Positions 58,330-64,000 of a DNA stretch of 64,000 nt are shown piece by piece. The stretch is from Amblyornis subalaris. Taxonomy: Eukaryota; Chordata; Aves; Passeriformes; Ptilonorhynchidae. The stretch lies in assembly GCA_018881555.1 (NCBI GenBank), contig JACAXG010000256.1, positions 349,188 to 413,187 on the forward strand, in the 5' to 3' direction. Positions within the stretch are counted from its first letter, which is position 1, and every line of letters starts with the position of its first letter. Both the position numbers and the translations under genes were made by a program. Under the pieces are notes generated by a model that was not told the origin of the DNA, made no database searches, and worked only from the letters and a program-made list of their open reading frames with translations.

Positions 58330-58610
58330 CAGGAAGATCCTATAATAATGTACCAAATAATTACTGTGCATTAAAGGGTATAATGCATATTCAAGCATGC
58401 ATTTTACTGTCAGAGCAAGCAGGCGAGTGAATACGCATGTTATAAGATACACGTATTTAACTAATGTGCAATTAATGGGGCAAAGCAGTCAAAACTATTT
58501 ATTACTTCTGGGAACAGAACACCTTTCCAGGCATTTTAATTACTACAGCATTATTCTGAAAACAAAGATCGCATTCAGTCTTTCACACTCTCTCTCTTTT
58601 TCCCCAAAGA
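58330..58610. promoter_or_regulatory. AT-rich island, candidate conserved noncoding element
   Basis: It contains AAATAATTACTG, GGTATAATGCATATTC (POU/octamer-like), GCAATTAATGGGGC and TTTTAATTACTACAGC. Unique sequence with no frame and sharp borders with GC-rich flanks. Confidence 0.5.
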
Positions 58611-58757
58611 ACAGAAAAACTGTGTTAAAACCTATCACTCCTGTGCATAGGAGGGAAATGCTGAGCAAAAAAAAGCAGGCAGAGCCCTGGTAAGGTTGTG
58701 ATCAAGCAAATTACTGCAGCAGGAGAGAAATAACTCCATAAAATAGATTTTATATAT

Positions 58758-58832
58758 GTATTGTATTGTATTGTATTGCATTGCATTGCATTGCATTATA
58801 TTATATTATATTATATTATATTACATTATATT
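58758..58832. repeat. Pentanucleotide microsatellite TTRYA, three blocks
   Basis: Fourteen tandem units of five bases: three TTGTA, four TTGCA, then five TTATA, one TTACA and one TTATA. The block order shows the array evolved by expansion of successive point variants. Confidence 0.95.
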
Positions 58833-59849
58833 CAGAACTTGCAAAAAGCAACCCAGCTTCTGGACCCACTCTGGCAAGTGGAACTGCACCCTGAGGGATG
58901 TGCAGGGAGCGCTGTGGGGAGCAGCACCATGGGGAGCAGTGCCACGAGGACTCTGCCCAGCACTGGCACAGGGACACGGAGCGGCTGTCACTGCGGAATC
59001 TCACCCTCCTGGGCAGGCCATCCCCACACCGTGAGAGGTCCCAGCCAGGTGCCTTTGGTGGCACCTGCGGTGGCAGCTGGCACCACACCATCATCCCCTG
59101 CCGCCCACGTGCCCATGCCCCAAGCCCCTCCTGGAGCTGCTGGGGCACACCCATCAGCCTGCAAAATGGGGAGCACTCCCGTGGGACGTGCAGCCCAGCC
59201 ACCCCACAGCTGCAGACAGGTAGGCTTGCCACGTCCCCATGTCTGTGAGATGAGGGAGTTCCCCAGCACCACGTTGTTCTCCCATTACCTGTTACACGCA
59301 GAGGCTGCTGGAGGGGCCAAGGAGAAAGCTTCTCCTATGTGTGACTGAACCCTACACGCCAAACCAAAGGGCCAGGCTTTGCCTGGATTTCTTACCTGGA
59401 TTTCTGTGTTGAAGCACAATAAGCCATGTAATAAAATCTTTGCTGCCCACACCTTCATGTCGTCTCTGCTGGACCCTCCCCAGGCACAACCCTACGGCCA
59501 TGAGTACCCCAGGAACCCGTATCCCACTGGAGCCAGTGGGGAGCATCCCAGGCACTGCCATGCTTTTCTGCCCCTTGCTGCTCTTCCCTTCTGCAGAGGG
59601 ACACGGGGCCCCAGCAGCAGGCTGAGCCCCGGCGGGGACAGCAGCTCCTGAAGCCCGGGCAGGGTGGCCACAGGGCAAAGCCTGTGTCTCCCCAGGCTGC
59701 TCCACTTATGCAGAGCTGCCCCAAACCGCTCCTGCCTGTGCCCAGAGCCCCAGATCTGCCACTGCGGAGCCCCCCGCTCGTGCTGCACCGCCCCGAGCAC
59801 CTTCTGCACATCCCACCCGTGAGGGGAGCTTGGCTTCCACCAACAGGGA

Positions 59850-60340
59850 AAAGCAGCCACTTAATTAAATACATTTCATTTTCAATGAACTTTCCAAATT
59901 TATGCTAATAGCTGAGCGCTTCTGAGTCGTTAGATGGCTGACAACACACTGGGTCATATTTTGTATTAAAATACATGAATCCAAAATGAAAATATTGGCA
60001 GATTTGGCATCCAGCAGTCCAATAGGGAAATGCCCTATCCAGGCACTTCCAACAATATCTTGCATCTAGAGCAGGTCAGAGTGTGGGCCTGGCCATGCAC
60101 GCGGCACACGACCGCATGGAAAAGGTCCCTTTTAATTCTTAAAAGAAAAGCAGTTTAATCATTGTGAGGAACTATACCTTCAGGGTATCATTTCAAAAAT
60201 ACAGGCAGAGATTAGGAGGGATTTGTGAGATTGTGTTTATTCCCAATTTAAGTGCTTTCCATAAATTAATTATAAAAGCAAGCCCAAACCAGTCAGAAGT
60301 ACACTGGGAAATTCTCAGAGTGCTAGTAATTTTCATGCAC
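59850..60340. promoter_or_regulatory. Long AT-rich island, candidate conserved noncoding element
   Basis: Nearly 500 bases of unique AT-rich sequence: CACTTAATTAAATAC, TTATGCTAATAGC, GGCTGACAACACACTGG, TTTAATCATTGTGAGG, TTAATTATAAAAGC and CACTAATATTCATGCC. A single GC-richer break lies near 60070-60115. It is the largest such island downstream of ZCCHC7 and has no coding frame. Confidence 0.5.
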
Positions 60341-61365
60341 TAATATTCATGCCATCTGCCTGCCTTTTCTCTGCATTTTGTTTAAATACTCCGTGGTTAT
60401 CCTCATCCTGCTTTCCTTGGCTGCACCTTGTTCCTCTGTCCCTTGCCCCGCCACAGGTACTGCCCCGAGCACAGTGCTGTGCTTTCACGGGGAGCAGTAA
60501 AAGGAAGAAGTCATGTTTTGGCAATTGGGAAGTTGTCACCATGCAGGCACGCGCTGTTGGTTTATTTCCATTTATAGGATTCACCAGTTGTCCCAGACAA
60601 CCTTTCATCCCACAGGCTGCAAGGGGCACCAAGGTTGTGAATTCGCCAAGGTTGTAAATTCTCTCCAGGTAGAGCTTTGAGCCTTCTTTAAAAGCCTCTT
60701 TTAAGAGCGAATTAAAATATCACCTCTTAAGACAGCATCATTTCAGTTGCTCCCAGATACAGAATCCCAGCTATCCCTTAAGGAAGATTAAAGAAACCAA
60801 TGTGGTTGAAATCTCTAATGGGAACAGTATGCTTTTCCTCTCTACAGGAAACCTCTAAAAATGCTTTAAATATAACCTTGTGGCAACAGTCTGAGAGCCC
60901 AAGCACACTCCCGCCCTCCGGCGCAGGTGGGATCTCACCTGGCTGGCGGAATCCTGACGCAGCGCAGCCTGAAGCGGCAGCACGCACGGGGCACGGGGGC
61001 GCAGAGGGGACGCGGGCTGGGACACAGGGAGCAGGGGGACCTGGGAACGCAGGCAGAGCGGGGATGTGGGCGCAGCAGGGACACGAGCACTGCGAGGCAC
61101 ACGGGGACACGGGCACAGCAGGGATGTGGGCACAGTGATGTGGGAGGAGACACAGCTGCAGCAGGGACAGAGGGATGTTGGCACAGCAGGGCAGGCGGGA
61201 GCACCAGCAGCAGGAGGGGCCAGCCAGGACAGGGCGGGAAAAGCCAGGCTGCTGGTGGGCTCGGGCCTCACCCAGGTGGGCACTGTGCTCCCTCGGGCAG
61301 CTCTGGCGCCCTCGGCCCGTGGGACGAGTGCGGGTGGCAGGGCTACACCAGCCACTGCAAGGAAT

Positions 61366-61486
61366 GGAGGGAAGGAGGGAGGGANGGANGNANGAAGGAA
61401 GGAAGGAAGGAAGGAAGGAAGGAAGGAAGGAAGGAAGGAAGGAAGGAAGGAAGGAAGGAAGGAAGGAAGGAAGGAAGGAAGGAAGG
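61366..61486. repeat. GGAA tetranucleotide microsatellite with ambiguous bases
   Basis: About 25 tandem GGAA (AAGG) units follow a GGGA-rich lead. Four undetermined bases (N at 61385, 61389, 61391, 61393) lie at the 5' edge, so sequence and length are uncertain there. The repeat keeps the long minus-strand frame at 60855-62147 open (PSFL repeats). Confidence 0.97.
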
Positions 61487-62179
61487 CACTGTCAGGAAAT
61501 TGTGACAGTGACAAGGCTGCTGGGCACAGTCCCACGCTGCTGGGAATGCGCTGTGGTGCTGCCAGGTGGGGTGGTTCTAGCTCAGAGTGGCCCTTCCAGG
61601 CAAACATTGCTGGTTTTGCCAGGAGTAAAGCCAGGCAGGGGCACACAGCACTGCTGCCATCCCCCTCACAGCCGCAGGAACCCGCTCTGGGAACAGGCAG
61701 GGAGGAGGGACACAAACACCTGTGCTTGGGGGTGATGAAGAGGTGAGAGGTGCCGGGGGAAGCAGCAGCAGGCCCAGCCCCTGTCCCGTGGCACGAGGGG
61801 ATGGCTGAAGGGCAATGGGGGAGAACACCAGCCCGGACTCGCTTGCCGGGACGAGGGGCACACGGAGTCCCCGGCACTGCCCTGCTGGTCCCCAGCTCCT
61901 TCTCCCCAGCGCCACTGCTGGCACATGGCTCGTCCCTGGGGACACACAGCACATCCTGGAATGGCAGTGCACTTGTGCCCCTCAGCAGATTATTGATTAA
62001 CCAGGTGGACCCCAGAAAACAGGCTCTGCTCTGGGAAGAGGCCAACGAACTCTGTGTCCAGCTGGATTTGGTCGCACCACCAGTCTGCAGGGCTCCTCCT
62101 GTCCAATCTGGCATAAATCCCCAGGAAATCAGGCTCAATCGCCACACTCCCCGGCAAGGCAGAGTTCCTCCTCAGAACC

Positions 62180-62275
62180 CAGGATGGATGAGATGGGATG
62201 GGATTGAGATGGGAGAGGATGTAATGGGATGGTGGGATGGATGGCACAGCACGGCAGAGGAGGGGAAGGGATGGA
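62180..62275. repeat. GGGAT-rich low-complexity tract
   Basis: GGGATGG, GGGATT and GGATGGATGG motifs recur in an imperfect array. Confidence 0.75.
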
Positions 62276-63104
62276 TGGGCAGACAGAGACACAGCCGTTC
62301 TCTGGCTTTTGGCAAGGGGCTGCCACACCTCCCCATTCCCTGCAGAGAGCTGCCATCTCTGCCGGGGGTGGCTGGCGTCTCGAAGGACATCACCTTCCTA
62401 GAGGGAAAGCTGACTGTTGTTTCTGTGCCACCTCGACATCCGTCAGACTCCGGCTGTACCGGAGAGGGTGCCATTCCCAACTCTGCCAGCGTCCTTCCCA
62501 CTTGGCAGCAAGCAGAGGAAGGCATGCCACCCACTCCTCTCCCTCTCTTCCAGCTCTCTTTGCAAGGTTTTCAGTTTGCTGGAGGTAGGATGGTCAAGTC
62601 TGCCTGGAACAAATCAGAATGTGCAAACAGAATTAAGCATTTACATATGTGTGTGGGTTTTACACACACCTACATGTGTGTAATACCCAGAAAATGCCAA
62701 AATGGGAACCCGGAGATGGTTATCCAGAGCCAGGGTGACTCTGTGGCTCTGCTGCCAAGGCCCTCCGAGAGGTGCCGTGCGGGAGCACAGCACCGTGACC
62801 TCACCTTCAGAGGGACCGAGGGGGCCCGAGGACTGCAGACCTGCAGCCATAGTGGAGGAGATGTTTACAGGTGCTTTTAATCAATACAACCATGCTATGG
62901 CCACCATTCTGTGCTCTGTAGGTCTCCATCTTCCTGGTGCCACTGGGGGGACTGGCCCAGAGATTGGAGGTCACTGGAGTGCCTGAGGGAGTGACTCCAG
63001 CACATCCACTGGAGCTGGGAAGTACGAATGGAAAACCCAGGCAGGATGAGCCTGGAGGTGTCACACTGGAGAGCAGGTACTCCTGACACTAATCCATACC
63101 CGAT

Positions 63105-63265
63105 CAGGGAGGGAGATAAGGTGTCAGCTCGAATGATACCCAGCTCAGCAGCATAAAATAAACTTTCAAGCAATTATTAGAAAATAAAACTAATTCTGCT
63201 GGCATAATCTGGCAGCACACTGATGGTATGTCATGATAAAGGGAAATCCCTCCTGGAGCAGCAGA
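63105..63265. promoter_or_regulatory. AT-rich island, weak candidate conserved noncoding element
   Basis: It contains AGCAATTATTAG, AACTAATTCTGCTGGC and TGTCATGATAAAGG in unique non-coding sequence. It is smaller and less distinct than the islands before it. Confidence 0.3.
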
Positions 63266-63609
63266 ACGAATGCCACATGGAGAGATATTCTGGTATATAT
63301 ACCTGGAACTCCACATTCCCTCTGCCCACAAATGTACGGTCTTTACCTGTCTGCCTCGGTGCTTGTTCCCAGAGACAACACAGCTGTGTTACCTCTCGAG
63401 CTCACAGCTCCCTTGGGTTCCCCTGCCCTGCACCTGCAGCCACAGAACATGCTCGGATCAGCTCTCCAGATGATTTAAAACTGGGTTAATTAACGAGCAG
63501 AGTCTGTTCAGCGCTGTCAGAGGTGGCACTCGGCCCATCTGTAGCCTCAGGGATGCCCCAAGGCTGCCACCAGAGACTGTGGGGAGGCGTTCATGCCAAG
63601 ACAGCCCCT

Positions 63610-64000
63610 GGCATGTGTGTGTGTGAAAGAATGTACATACGTGTATATACACACGTGTGTGTGTGTAACGTCTGTACATGCGTGTACATGCACATGTATG
63701 TGTGTGAGAATGTCTGTACATGTGTGTACATGCACGTGTGTGTGAGAGAATGTCTGTACATGCATGTACATGCACATGTGTGTGTGTGAGAATATCTCTA
63801 CATGCGTGTACGTGCACGTGTGTGTGTGTATAACAATGTCTGTACATGCGTGTACATGCGCATGTGTGTGTGAGATGTCTGTACATGCATGTACATGCAC
63901 ATGTGTGTGTGTGAGAATGTCTGTACATGCGTGTACATGCATGTGTGTGTGAGATGTCTTACATGCGTGTACATGCACATGTGTGTGTGTGAGAATGTCT
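63610..64000. repeat. TG-rich minisatellite, about 40-50-bp unit, runs off the window end
   Basis: The unit is TGTCTGTACATGCGTGTACATGCACATG followed by a variable GTGTGTGTGA run and GAA. At least eight copies are visible, and the last is cut by the window end. Copies vary in the GT-run length and in CATGCG versus CATGCA. It produces open frames on both strands that are not genes. Confidence 0.93.

Larger units (their letters stand above)
51501..64000. other. Region downstream of ZCCHC7, no gene recognised
   Basis: The GC content rises and open frames become long by composition alone (for example 55970-56893 + and 60855-62147 -), but none has a recognisable domain, splice pattern or conserved motif. 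I looked for GRHPR, the next gene in mammals, and saw no exon of it. AT-rich islands near 54.4, 55.65, 56.95, 58.35, 59.85 and 63.1 kb stand out and are listed separately. Tandem repeats lie at 58.76, 61.37, 62.18 and 63.61 kb. A lncRNA cannot be excluded. Confidence 0.7.

Noticed and set aside
60855..62147. 430-codon minus-strand open frame, longest in the window
   Set aside because: It depends on the GGAA microsatellite (PSFL repeats) and on GC-rich flanks, passes through undetermined bases, and has no domain or splice support.
1..64000. CRISPR arrays, bacterial operons, prophage or tRNA/rRNA genes
   Set aside because: The window is vertebrate nuclear DNA with spliced exons; the tandem repeats have no spacer structure and no tRNA or rRNA was recognised.

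Overview
The window looks like bird nuclear DNA. Chicken-repeat-1 (CR1) retroposon fragments are its only recognisable dispersed repeats, no Alu or L1 is seen, and it carries the 3' part of one conserved vertebrate gene. That gene is ZCCHC7, the zinc-knuckle RNA-binding protein of the nuclear TRAMP-like exosome adaptor and the counterpart of yeast Air1/Air2. Seven coding exons lie on the + strand from 19849 to 50636. They are joined by consensus splice sites in consistent phase and encode the last 342 or so residues: all five CCHC zinc knuckles, the conserved segment after them and the basic C-terminal tail. The N-terminal acidic part (roughly 200 residues in the human protein) must lie upstream of the window.

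Layout. Bases 1-19848 are intron upstream of the first visible exon, with a few minisatellites (5.7 kb, 14.6 kb) and homopolymer tracts. Exons at 19849-19892, 21057-21182 and 22592-22762 are separated by introns of 1.2 and 1.4 kb; the second of these introns carries CR1 pieces. A 7.9 kb intron holds a fossil CR1 reverse transcriptase (about 24.2-25.2 kb) and a striking CpG-rich block (26.9-28.1 kb). A 36-nt microexon follows at 30632-30667, then a 16.2 kb intron with candidate conserved noncoding blocks near 38.2, 40.6 and 44.1 kb and a TGTCACAC minisatellite at 43.35 kb. The last three coding exons are at 46842, 49641 and 50200, with the stop at 50636 and poly(A) signals near 51.45 kb. From about 51.5 to 64 kb I recognise no gene. 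That stretch is GC-rich sequence with several discrete AT-rich islands that look like conserved noncoding elements, plus microsatellites and a TG-rich minisatellite running off the end.

How it fits together. In mammals ZCCHC7 neighbours PAX5, and distal PAX5 enhancers are reported in and just beyond ZCCHC7. The CpG-rich intronic block and the AT-rich islands are therefore reasonable candidates for avian PAX5-locus regulatory elements; this is inference from synteny and composition, not proof. Human 9p corresponds largely to the avian Z chromosome, so a Z location is likely but not shown here. I found no unknown multigene system. The most interesting points are the exon-split zinc knuckles, the in-frame microexon, the intronic CpG block and the downstream AT-rich islands. 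Long open frames elsewhere are chance or repeat-driven.
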